Positions 39,276 to 48,729 of a DNA stretch of 64,000 bases are shown piece by piece (position 1 is the first letter of the stretch; every line of letters begins with the position of its first letter). The stretch covers positions 27,188 to 91,187 of the forward strand of contig MU859209.1 of the NCBI GenBank assembly GCA_033297205.1, read 5' to 3'. The notes below the pieces were generated by a model that saw nothing but the letters and a program-made list of their open reading frames with translations, did no database searches and was not told the DNA's origin. Made by a program: the position numbers and the translations under genes. The DNA comes from Pseudoneurospora amorphoporcata (lineage: Eukaryota > Ascomycota > Sordariomycetes > Sordariales > Sordariaceae).

Positions 39276-40124
39276 CTAGCTGTTTATTGCTTCCAGTCGT
39301 GCCACTGCTTCCTTCATGAACCGCTGATATAGAGGACCTTTATCAGTGCGGTAATAGGTCAGCCAGTTGTGCGCCTAGGACATATAAGGCAGGCACACCT
39401 GGTCATAATGAGAAGTGAGTGAGTGATATTTACCTAGGTACTTACCGTGTGACTGTCGGTGTTTCTCCATGAGACTGGAACTTCCGGCTCAACCGCAGAT
39501 ACGACCCGAACACCTTTGAATCCCGAACCCAGGCTGTGGCCCTTGAGGAGCACCTCTCCAGTAGGCACGTGCGTGACGTCGACTTTGCAGTCAAAATAAA
39601 CACCGGCTTCCTTGACCTGGTCCAGGAGAGAGTCCAGCAGGTGAGGGACAGGCATGCCATATGGGAGAAGCGTGATGACGGTCCGTTCATGGGTTAGTGG
39701 GACTGCCCCAAGTCCCACCGAGCTCAACAAAGCATCTGCATCGTCCTCGGCAAAAAGCAGGCGAAACTTGGATGGGGGGATTTCCATTCGGCGATTCATG
39801 GTCACCGTATTCCAGATGATTGGATCCCGATAGTGCACGCCTTCCGTTCGCCACTTGAGTACATTGATACCGGGGTTGAGCGACCAGGTGATTTCGATTC
39901 TTGTAGCTTTTTCTGTCCTTGTAAGCAACGTCGACATCGGGTCCGAAGCAGTGGTCGAAGGCGAAGGCCACACCCAATTGCGCGTGGTAATTACTATGGG
40001 CGGCAGAAGGTGTGATGAAGTCTCGCCCCGAAACCATAATGGGTATGGGACTGGGAAGAGATGCGTTGACCAGAGAAGCTTGCGCGGATGCGTCGACTAG
40101 AGTAGCATATATAGAGGCAGACAT
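39276..40124 (-). CDS. Unrecognised conserved-looking protein, three exons
   Basis: I do not recognise the family. Reading on the minus strand, the ATG is at 40124 in good context (CACCATGTC). Intron 2 (39445-39375, 71 nt, donor GTAAGT, acceptor CCTAG) is well supported because exon 3 continues in frame as AHNWLTYYRTDKGPLYQRF to a TAG ending at 39276. Intron 1 ends at 39913 (CTTAC branch, GACAG). Its donor is either GTGTGG at 39973 (61 nt, protein of 238 residues) or GTAATT at 39994 (82 nt, 231 residues), and both keep the frame. The middle exon runs from KATRIEITWSLNPG to WRNTDSHT. There is no signal peptide or membrane helix, so probably soluble. A frameshift instead of intron 1 is possible but less likely. 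Confidence 0.7.
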
Positions 40125-41316
40125 GGTGCCTGTTCGATTATGTGATGGAGAGGTGGTGGTGTCTAGAGCAAAGCAGAGGCCTGCAGTTAGAAAACCGGAA
40201 GTACCCAAGATAGATTGGTGACGATGGGCAGTGTTGGCGCTGACTTGCAAGCGTTGGAGGATGCTGTATTGTATCCAACAAAGGGTCGTGTGAAAAGAGG
40301 TTTCAGTTGGTTGCAACAGGCCAAAAGAGCTTGTCGGCGTTGGACAGAACAGAAACACAACCACCATGCCCGCTGGCTCCGACAAGAGGTAAGCGCCACG
40401 AGAAAATGGCCCTTGAATTCGGAGCTGGGTCGGGTCCGAAATCCGAACTCTTCTCATCCTGCCTTTCCCAAGTGTCATACAACCTCTTCATCAAGGGAAG
40501 AAACTAACAACGACCACACACCCCGCCAAAGGAACCGACAGGCACCTGCCCTCCGTACGTAACCCTCATCCTGACAACCCAAGCAGGTGCCTTTGAAGCT
40601 CCCATGCACCAAGAACGAACCCTGCACTCCCTTTCACTCCCTTTCACTCCCATCTTCCAGATGGAATGACCAACACAGACCCTACTAAGCGCGTAGTAAT
40701 AACCCTTCTCCCTCAGCCACGACAGCCCACGCGCAAGTTGTTCATACTGCCGACTCTGATACCCACGACGGAGGACCGGGACCCAACCTAGACCACGACC
40801 GCTGCGTCATTTCCACCTCTCCACTTCATTGATAGTTGAAGAGAGGGTTTAGTTCTCCGGTTGGCCGTTGGCGCGGCTGTGAAGGACAGATAGATGCCCG
40901 TACAAGTGTTTGGATGTGACTGGAGGCGGGAAATAGTTGGGTGGGTGCTATCGTCCAAGTTCGGTCGGCATTTTCGCTCCATGAGGGCGTCTGATGGGAT
41001 TTTAGAATGCCCGTTCCCGAAAACTTGGGACAAGACCAGGGGAAGGAGCTTGGACATGATGGACATGGCGAGACACATCAACTCCGCCATGACATCACGA
41101 CTCGGAATTTGTGAGTGGTTGAAGGCGACTAGCCATCCAACAAACTGCCAAAAGGGGAAAAGAAACAAGGCATGATTGGCTGAAGGCTTGATTCTCCAGT
41201 CTCGTCTCCAAACTCGGAGACCTTGACATCAGCGGTATAAAAACATGACAGCTCCCACTTGAGAGCATTACAACACCTACCTCTAACCGTACACCCATCA
41301 CAACAACACCGCCGCC
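40125..41316. other. Divergent intergenic region with aldo/keto reductase promoter
   Basis: Shared upstream region of two divergently transcribed genes. It contains a short direct repeat CACTCCCTTT at about 40626-40650 and the TATA box at 41236. No other gene is supported; the overlapping short frames show no coding character. Confidence 0.5.
41236..41242 (+). promoter_or_regulatory. TATA box of the aldo/keto reductase gene
   Basis: TATAAAA, 81 nt upstream of the ATG at 41317. Confidence 0.65.
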
Positions 41317-42420
41317 ATGGACAAAGTACTCCAGACCGGCCTCGCGCTAGGCATGTCCACAACCTCGGGCTTCCACACCGGCAAGCCCAAGCCCGCCCCC
41401 CGCGAACTCGACGGCCTGAACATCCTGCCGCCGACCTTCTGTCCCACCGCCAAAGACCGCATCTCATTCCCCGCGCCGAACGGCAAAGTCGACGCATCCT
41501 ACATCTGCATCGGCGGCTGGCCCTGGGGCGACAAGGGCACCTGGCACTACACAGAAGACGAGTGGCCAGCAGTGCAAGCCGCCTGGCGCGAGCTCTACGA
41601 CGCCGGCATCAACTTCATCGACACGGCCCAGGCCTACGGCAACGGCGAATCTGAGCGCCTCATCGGAAAGCTGGTCAAGGGCCTGCCGCGGGACAGCTAT
41701 GTCATCCAAACAAAGTGGCTCGGCACACCACTGGACGTAAAGAACTACGTGCATGCCAGCGACGCGCCGTACAAGACGCTCAAAGGCAGCCTGGAAAGGC
41801 TAGAGCTGGACTACGTCGACATCTACCTCGTCCACGGCCCCACGCACCCGCAGAGCATCATGACCGTCGCCGAGGGCCTAGCCAAGTGCGTCAGCGGGGG
41901 CCTGACCCGCGCCGTCGGCGTAGCCAACTACCCCAACGAAAAGGTGCTCGAGATGAAGGCCGAGCTGGCCAGGTACGGCATCCCGCTGGCAACGAACCAG
42001 GTCGAGTACAGCATCTTGCGCCGGTACCCGGAAGTGCACGGGGAGATCAAGACCTGTGTCGACAACGGCATGGTGTTCCAGGGATACTCGGCTATCGCGC
42101 AGGGGAGGCTGAGTGGCAAGTACACGGTTGAGAACCCGCCGCCCAAGACGTACAGGTTCTCGAGCTATCCGATGGAGGACATCCAGGAAACGCTGGCGGT
42201 GTTGGAGAAGATTGCAAAGGCGAGGGGGAAAGCCATGGCGAGCGTGGCGCTGAACTATAATATTAGTAAAGGGGTGGTGCCGGTGGTGGGCATTCGCAAG
42301 CCGGAGCAGGCGAGGCAGGCGATTGAGGCGCTGGGGTGGAGGTTGAGTGAGGCGGAGATGGTTGAGTTGGATCGGGTGAGTGTGGAGGGTACCAAGACTG
42401 TGTTTTGGCAGCAGGGTTAG
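41317..42420 (+). CDS. Aldo/keto reductase
   Basis: Intronless, 367 residues, slightly longer than the usual 310-340 because of an N-terminal extension of about 50 residues. It should reduce aldehydes or ketones with NADPH in the cytosol. The catalytic tetrad of the family is visible: Asp102 and Tyr107 in FIDTAQAYG, Lys133 in QTKW, His173 in VHGP. Conserved cofactor-pocket features follow (GVANYPN, ATNQVEYSIL, GYSAIAQGRLSGKY, VPVVGIRKPEQ). The wording is closest to the L-galactose dehydrogenase/pyridoxal reductase-like group of AKRs (IGGWPWGD start of the barrel), so substrate assignment is open. Start chosen at the first ATG, in context CCGCCATGG, 81 nt after a TATA box. It is followed on the same strand by the aminopeptidase gene after 417 bp. 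Confidence 0.9.
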   Translation: MDKVLQTGLALGMSTTSGFHTGKPKPAPRELDGLNILPPTFCPTAKDRISFPAPNGKVDASYICIGGWPWGDKGTWHYTEDEWPAVQAAWRELYDAGINFIDTAQAYGNGESERLIGKLVKGLPRDSYVIQTKWLGTPLDVKNYVHASDAPYKTLKGSLERLELDYVDIYLVHGPTHPQSIMTVAEGLAKCVSGGLTRAVGVANYPNEKVLEMKAELARYGIPLATNQVEYSILRRYPEVHGEIKTCVDNGMVFQGYSAIAQGRLSGKYTVENPPPKTYRFSSYPMEDIQETLAVLEKIAKARGKAMASVALNYNISKGVVPVVGIRKPEQARQAIEALGWRLSEAEMVELDRVSVEGTKTVFWQQG

Positions 42421-42837
42421 ATGGGGATCTGTTGATGGCGACGACGTGATGTTCGAAGGGTGTCCCTTATACTGTCAATGTTTTTGTTTTTGTTTGACAA
42501 GAGGCCGTTGCTGGAGGGAAATTGAGTGGAACAGGCGTGCCGAGATCCGTTTCGGGCCGCTGCATGCCGTGACGGATGTGGGGTTAGCGCAGCAGTTGCC
42601 AATCATGGTTTAGCTTTGGCGGATAAGAGAGTGATAAGGAACCCCGCCAAGCACTGCCAGCAGCCATAGCTGTCAGTGCCCGCATTGGCTTTAATCCCGA
42701 AGCAAGGCGCCTTCTGCCTTTTAAAACCGTTTTGCTTCCCTTATTGCTACCCCTCTTTTCAACAAGATTACAGTAACATTTGTCAGTATCAGACAGTTTT
42801 TTGTTGTCTGTGATGTAATTAATTACTTGGTTTCCCT
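42421..42837. other. Intergenic region and Xaa-Pro aminopeptidase promoter
   Basis: Short spacer with a CT-rich block and a TTTTAAAA element near 42718-42725 that could act as a weak TATA box, about 115 nt before the ATG. No gene seen. Confidence 0.45.
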
Positions 42838-44406
42838 ATGCGAACCCGTTTCTCGTCCTTCAACACCATCTTCCCCCGGATCACCACCACCACCACCATC
42901 GCAAGAACCTCGACAATCCCGTATCGAACCATGACCACCCCCGCCAGAATGGACTACGAGACCACCCTCAAGGGCAAATACCCGGCCAAGCGCCATGCCC
43001 AGTGCGTCGCCGACTACATCCGCAACAAGGTGGCCGGCGCATCTGGCGTCCTCTACCTCGAGGGCCGCGCCACCAAGCTGCTCGAGGACAGCGACGAGGC
43101 CGAGCCTTTCCGCCAGCGCCGCTACTTCTACTACCTGACCGGCTGCCCGCTCGCCGACTGCCTCTACATGTACGACATGGACGCCGACAAGTCCACCCTC
43201 TTCATCCCCCCCATCGACCCCGAGTCGGTCATCTGGTCCGGCCTGCCCGTCTCCGTCGACGAGGCCAGGCAGAAGTGGGACGTCGACGAGGTCAAGTACA
43301 CCACCGATGTCAACGCCACCCTTGCCCACGTCGGCAGCCAGAAGCCCAGGGGCGCCTCGGTTTTCGCCATCCCCCACCAGGTCTCCGACAAGGTCACCTT
43401 CATCGAGTTCGACCACAAAAACTTCTCCATCCTCAAAGAAGCCATCGAGGTCACCCGCGTGGTCAAGGACGAGTACGAGCTGGCCATGATGGCCAAGGCC
43501 AACGACATCAGCTCCGACGGACACAAGGCGGTTATGCAAAGGGTCAAGCACGTCCAGAACGAGCGCGAGTTGGAGGCCGTCTTCCTCGGACACTGCATCG
43601 CCAAGGGCGCCCGCAACCAGGCCTACCCCAGCATCGTGGCCAGCGGGAGAGCGGCTGCCACGCTCCACTACGTCCCCAACAATGCCGACATGGCTGGCAA
43701 GCTCAACCTGCTGCTGGACGCGGGCGGCGAGTGGGATTGCTATGCTTCGGATATCACCCGTACATTCCCCATCAGCGGCAAGTTCACCAAGGAGAGCAGG
43801 GAGATCTACGATATCGTCCTGAAGATGCAAAGCGACTGCATCGCCGCTTTGAGGGAGGGCGTCCTTTGGGATGACGTCCATCTCCTCGCACACAAGATTG
43901 CCATCGACGGCCTTCTCCAGATCGGCATTCTCCAGGGCGACAAGGACGACATCCTCGAGAGCAGGACCAGCGTTGCCTTCTTCCCTCACGGTCTGGGCCA
44001 CTACCTGGGCATGGACACGCACGATACCGGCGGCAACCCCAACTACGCCGACAAGGACACCATGTTCCGCTACCTCCGCGTCCGCGGCCGTCTTCCAGCT
44101 GGCAGCGTCATCACCGTCGAGCCTGGTATCTACTTTTGCAACTTTATCATCGAGCCGTTCCTGAAGGATCCCAAGCACAGCAAGTACATCAACGCCGACG
44201 TGTTGGACAAGTACTGGGATGTTGGTGGTGTGAGGTATGCCAACTCTGATTGCTTTTCGTGTGTATGTATTGCAAGGACGCATGCTAACTCGTTATTGCT
44301 ACGCAGAATCGAAGACAACCTCGTCATCACCAAGGACGGCACCTACAACCTCACGACCGCACCCAAAGACCCCGATGAGATGGAAAAGATGATCCAGCAG
44401 AGCTAA
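42838..44406 (+). CDS. pepP: Xaa-Pro aminopeptidase (AMPP family)
   Basis: Exons 42838-44234 and 44307-44406; the 72-nt intron has donor GTATGC, branch GCTAAC and acceptor ACGCAG and interrupts an Arg codon. The product of 498 residues removes N-terminal residues next to proline, using two metal ions. Ligands of the pita-bread fold are all visible: Asp294 (LLDAGG), Asp305 (SDITRTFP), His388 in HGLGHYLG, Glu428 (VEPGIY) and Glu468 (RIEDN, right after the intron). His384 and His395 are the accessory histidines. The first ~30 residues (MRTRFSSFNTIF..) are basic, Ser/Thr-rich and without acids, like a mitochondrial presequence. In-frame ATGs at 42931 and 42949 would give the usual cytosolic length of about 467 or 461. 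The intron is a multiple of three without stops, so unspliced RNA would insert 24 residues before Glu468. Confidence 0.93.
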   Translation: MRTRFSSFNTIFPRITTTTTIARTSTIPYRTMTTPARMDYETTLKGKYPAKRHAQCVADYIRNKVAGASGVLYLEGRATKLLEDSDEAEPFRQRRYFYYLTGCPLADCLYMYDMDADKSTLFIPPIDPESVIWSGLPVSVDEARQKWDVDEVKYTTDVNATLAHVGSQKPRGASVFAIPHQVSDKVTFIEFDHKNFSILKEAIEVTRVVKDEYELAMMAKANDISSDGHKAVMQRVKHVQNERELEAVFLGHCIAKGARNQAYPSIVASGRAAATLHYVPNNADMAGKLNLLLDAGGEWDCYASDITRTFPISGKFTKESREIYDIVLKMQSDCIAALREGVLWDDVHLLAHKIAIDGLLQIGILQGDKDDILESRTSVAFFPHGLGHYLGMDTHDTGGNPNYADKDTMFRYLRVRGRLPAGSVITVEPGIYFCNFIIEPFLKDPKHSKYINADVLDKYWDVGGVRYANSDCFSCVCIARTHANSLLLRRIEDNLVITKDGTYNLTTAPKDPDEMEKMIQQS

Positions 44407-46922
44407 AGAGATGACTGGACATGGACATAGTATTTACACCTATCATACATATACCCAATACATGCGCCGTTAAACTGTTCACCACTCTTCATCGTCCACG
44501 GGTTGAACTAGTAGATCTGGCCGGAGCCAGCGCCGGATTCAGCATGTCCTTGCCATTGGCTAACTGCACCGGCAGATGATCATCAAGATCTTGTTCTCCA
44601 TTTGCCATAGCAAACCTTGGCTGCCCAGGGGGTTGTAGAACTGAGGGCTATTGGTCTCGGAACCAGCGCCGCTTGGGATTCTCGAGTCTTTCTTCACGCT
44701 TGCCCTGATTATTCGTTAACGATGGGAAGTCAGGGTCGTTTGTCTCGTTTTGTCCTTTTGCCGCTAGTCGACCCATGGACACTTGCTAGGTACCTAACCA
44801 CGGTGCCCTTCCCGGAGGATTCCCCCGCTCAGCTCCGCCCTGCCGTGTCGGCCGCTCTACCGTACCTAGCTCCCGATGCAACGCGATAGGGACGATCCGA
44901 GGGGTTCAGAGCGGAATACCTATACCTAGACGGAATGGGCGCGCCCTTGAGCGGTGATTGGTTACTGCCGCAACCAGCCGACTTCCTGACCGCAATGGGC
45001 TGATGTTGACATGCGAAAACAAGGTTGTCATGTGTTGATGCACACCTTGTCAACTTGGAGATGTCGTGGTCGGCAGACTTTGCAATGTCGAATACACCTC
45101 ACTGTTGAATTTGTGAGAATTGCATCTTTTAACGTTCCCTCACAACGCCTTTCCAATTCCAAGTGCTACAAAGAGACGTCAAGGGCGCGCGCGCCTTTGC
45201 ACGTTGACGGGACGGCGGCCGACAAAGTACAGCAGCCACGCGACAAAGAAGGAACAAATGATCAATTGTCGACAACTTGGCCCTTTCACTCACTCGATTT
45301 GGTTTCTTCTTCTGCTAAGTTTAGCGGATTCTTGGGAACGATCCAGCAACAGGATTGGCTCGAGTAAAAATCAAACCGAGTGAGTGGAAGCGGTATTGTA
45401 TTGGCCCTTGAAAGCTTGTTGGTCGTTGGTCCGGCGGAAGTGCCGGTTTTCAAGGTTACTGGCTTGTATGCATACACGGCTCGAACGCCGAACGAACGAC
45501 GATAAACCAATCATCACCATTCGACGTCATGCTTCGGTGCATGATGCTTCACTACCGAGGTATGTAAGTCTAGGTAGTGTACCTACAGAAGCGAGAAGCG
45601 GCAGCAGCAGCAGCGGCAGCAGCATTTAGCTCGCCGTACAGTACCCGTCTCGACGACGTACATACCCTACCTATTTCTGCGCACATTCGGTTGTAACTGC
45701 GACTCCGACGAGGCACACCTGACCTCGTGTTTTGCACGCGGCAGAGTTTCAGTTTCGTTCGGTTATTATGGAACAGAAGCTTGTTGCAAACCCAAGGATT
45801 CGACATGGAGTCTTCAATGGACACGTCATCTTTACTAGGTATCAATTGTGGACTGGACTGGACTATACATGGACGATCCCCCGCCTTGTCCGCCCCGTAC
45901 TGTATATGCCGGCCGTCGTCCCAGATGTTCATCGAATATCGACCGCCTTTTCGTCGACTGGACTGGAATCTCGATTGTCCAATGTCTGTTCTTTGGTAAA
46001 GGCGTGGTTTTCTTGCCGGGATTGATATGGACGCCCGCCGGTCCTAGCCGTTGCGAACATCCAGGCACAAAGTGGAAAAAGGTCTCGAATCTTGTTGTTA
46101 TGGATGGTCCGAAACTTGCCCGCCCATCCTAAATGGAGACCCACGAGTGATTGACAAAGTTCCATTCACGACTGAATGGACCCAACGGCAGTGCAGGGGT
46201 CATGCAGGGTCTCCATTACATTCCCGCCTACAGTACGTTGTCGACTGGACGTTCCATTCAGTGAGTGAGTGAGTGTCTGCTGAATGGATCCATGGTGGGC
46301 CTGTCTTACAACGGGTCGGGTAGGGCCAGTGAGAACGGGAACAGATTGGAGAAGGTGTCTAGTGTCTACCGGTATCCAGAACGCTAGGTATTTTTTGGGG
46401 GCGGGTTGAATGGTGGCCGGCGTCGTCGCCGAACGAACGGTCATATCCATTCACCAAACCGAAGCAAAAAGGGATTGATTGGGCCCAGCAGCACCTCAAC
46501 CAATGCGAGTTCATGTTGGCAAACATGGGGACGATGAGCGACCATTCTTGTGCCGCTGTCCACACCCTTTTTGGACCATGCGTTCTGTTCAAGTCATGAA
46601 AATCCAACAAATTCGGGGACTCTGAATGATCGGCATACAACCCTGGGACTTATTAGACATGGGGGTATCGTGCGGACACCATTCATGGTCCATGGCGACA
46701 GGCAGGCACACTACATCTGCTTTTCAGCGAAGACAACAACAAAGTGATGGACAGGAGAATATTCTCCGGAGATGGACCCTCCCCGTGGGCCTCGGGCGAT
46801 AGCATTAAACCCGAAAAGAGTACAGTTACAGTAGATGGCCTAGTAAATGCAACTAATCCGGGCCACCACCAGGGAGCTTGAGATATGACCTTCCATTCTG
46901 GGGGTTGCATCTACTACCTAGG

Positions 46923-47177
46923 TAGGCTACCAATCTACTATACCCTTCTTCCCACACCATCGGCACTTGATGAGGGGATTCATAAGCTTTCTAGTAACCA
47001 TTATAAAGACGTTTATCCACACAGGAAACTAGTCTCGGATTTACTAGGCTACCCATCTACTGTACCCTTCTTCCCACACCATCGGCACTACAAGTTTGAG
47101 CGAGCCAGCGATGAGGGGATTCATAAGCTTTCTAGTGTCCATTATAAAGACGTTTATCCACACAGGAAACTAGTCTC
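46923..47177. repeat. Tandem duplication upstream of the epoxide hydrolase gene
   Basis: Two adjacent copies: 46923-47037 and 47045-47177, period 122 bp. Each runs from TAGGCTACC through CTTCTTCCCACACCATCGG and GATGAGGGGATTCATAAGC to CACAGGAAACTAGTCTC. Copy 2 carries an extra stretch of about 19 bp (ACAAGTTTGAGCGAGCCAG) and a few substitutions. Each copy contains TATAAA (47002-47007 and 47143-47148). The block ends 229 bp upstream of the ATG at 47407. Confidence 0.93.
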
Positions 47178-47222
47178 ACGCCCATCTCCACTACCGGGGG
47201 GAGGGCCTTTTCAGAAACTCGA

Positions 47223-47228
47223 TATAAA
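47223..47228 (+). promoter_or_regulatory. Proximal TATA box of the epoxide hydrolase gene
   Basis: TATAAA outside the duplicated block, 179 nt upstream of the ATG. Two further TATAAA words lie in the duplicated units. Confidence 0.45.
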
Positions 47229-47406
47229 CGGCATCAGGCACCTTTTCTTTTTCGTTGCTTTTTTGCCGGGTTCATTTGTTCCTGGATTATCCCAGCTCTC
47301 TGTCACTCATCTCTACCATCAAGGACGTGTTGTCGACTTACAACAACAACAACACTTATTGTTTACTTTGTCCCGTTTCGGGTAATATCCATACCTTAAT
47401 CAAACA

Positions 47407-48729
47407 ATGGGCTCAGTCTCCCACAGCTTCTCCACCCTGCCCTCGGGCGTCAAGGTGCAACCAACTCCCTTCCACATCTCCGTGTCCGACTCGGACCTCT
47501 CCCAGCTCCGCTCTCTCATCCAGCAAGCCGTGATCCCGCCCGAGCAATTCTACAACAAGCACGCCAACGCGGCCACAGGCAAGTTCGGCATCACGCGCGA
47601 CTGGCTCGTGACGGCCCGCGACCACTGGCTCAACAAGTACGACTGGCGGGCCCAAGAATCCTTCATCAACTCGTTCCCGCAATTCCAGCAGACCGTCGTG
47701 GGCCCTTCGTCAGGCCAGACTTTCAGTCTGCACTTCGCCGCCCTCTTCTCTCGCCGTCCCGACGCCATCCCCGTCATCCTGATGCACGGCTGGCCGGGCT
47801 CCTTCCTCGAGTTCATCCCCATGCTCGACCTGCTGCGCGAGCGCTACACGCCCGAAACGCTGCCTTACCACGTCATCGTGCCTTCGATTCCCGACTACGG
47901 CTTCTCCACCCGCTTGCCGTCCGACTGCGCGCTCGCCGAGCTGACGACCGATTTCGCGGCCGAGGCCATGAACGAGCTGATGCTCTCCCTCGGCTTTGAC
48001 GAGTCGTCGACAGGGGGTTACGTTGCGCAGGGCGGCGACGTGGGGTACGCGCTCGCGCGCGCCATGGCCAACAACCACGCGGCGTGCCGGGCCTCGCACC
48101 TAAACATGTTCATGTTCACGCCGGACCAGTGGGCGGCGTGCCAGACTACGGAGCCGCTTTCCGAGCGCGAGGAGCGGCTCATGAGCGGGACGCGGGCGTG
48201 GATGAAGCAGGGGAGCGCGTACGCGTACGAGCACGGGACGCGGCCGAGCACCATCGCTCTCACGCTGGGCACCAACCCCGTCGCCATGCTCGCGTGGATG
48301 GGCGAGAAGTTTGTCGAGTGGAGCGATAACGTGTACTCGGCCACGCCGCTGACGCTGGACCAGATCCTCGACGGGGTGTCGCTGTATTGGTTCAGCGGGT
48401 GCTTTGGACGCACCATGTGGAGCTATCGGGCGTTGGTGCCCGAGATTGGCGCCACGGCGGTGGTGCAGGAGAAGGAGGGGCCGGCAGGAAGTGTGCAGAA
48501 GCCGTTTGGGTACTCGGCTTTCCCGGTCGAGATTGGCATGCTGCCGAGGACTTGGGGGAAGAAGCTGTTTGGGGATAGGCTGGTGTGGTACAGGGAACAT
48601 GAGGTGGGCGGGCACTTTGCTGCGTTGCAGCAGCCGAGGGAGTTTCTGGAGGATTTGGAGAGTTACTTGGCGTTTATTGCGCCCATGGTGGGCATTGCGG
48701 GCCATGGCAATGCGAAGAAGGGGAACTAA
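47407..48729 (+). CDS. Epoxide hydrolase, microsomal-type alpha/beta hydrolase
   Basis: Intronless, 440 residues. It has the N-terminal epoxide hydrolase domain (about residues 12-120, with PFHISVSDSDLSQLRSLI and the WL..W motif) followed by the alpha/beta hydrolase core. Oxyanion-hole loop HGWPGS starts at His127, the nucleophile is Asp211 in QGGDVG, the base is His403 in EVGGHF, and Glu375 (FPVE) is the best candidate charge-relay acid (28 residues before the His, close to family spacing). The reaction is hydrolysis of epoxides to diols through an alkyl-enzyme ester. The mammalian-type membrane anchor is absent and I see no signal peptide, so it is probably soluble. Fungal relatives act in detoxification or secondary metabolism; the substrate cannot be read from sequence. 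The upstream duplication may affect its expression. Confidence 0.92.
   Translation: MGSVSHSFSTLPSGVKVQPTPFHISVSDSDLSQLRSLIQQAVIPPEQFYNKHANAATGKFGITRDWLVTARDHWLNKYDWRAQESFINSFPQFQQTVVGPSSGQTFSLHFAALFSRRPDAIPVILMHGWPGSFLEFIPMLDLLRERYTPETLPYHVIVPSIPDYGFSTRLPSDCALAELTTDFAAEAMNELMLSLGFDESSTGGYVAQGGDVGYALARAMANNHAACRASHLNMFMFTPDQWAACQTTEPLSEREERLMSGTRAWMKQGSAYAYEHGTRPSTIALTLGTNPVAMLAWMGEKFVEWSDNVYSATPLTLDQILDGVSLYWFSGCFGRTMWSYRALVPEIGATAVVQEKEGPAGSVQKPFGYSAFPVEIGMLPRTWGKKLFGDRLVWYREHEVGGHFAALQQPREFLEDLESYLAFIAPMVGIAGHGNAKKGN

Larger units (their letters stand above)
44407..47406. other. Intergenic, 3 kb, with tandem duplication before the epoxide hydrolase
   Basis: No gene is supported. The interval holds a (GCA)n microsatellite near 45600-45624, several ACTGGA/TCCATTC-type words (45850-46270), the tandem duplication at 46923-47177 and the epoxide hydrolase core promoter. 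Short frames here show no coding character. Confidence 0.5.

Noticed and set aside
42823..44283. 486-codon frame on the minus strand
   Set aside because: Antisense mirror of the Xaa-Pro aminopeptidase gene; Val/Leu/Asp-biased composition typical of antisense frames in genes with GC-rich third positions.
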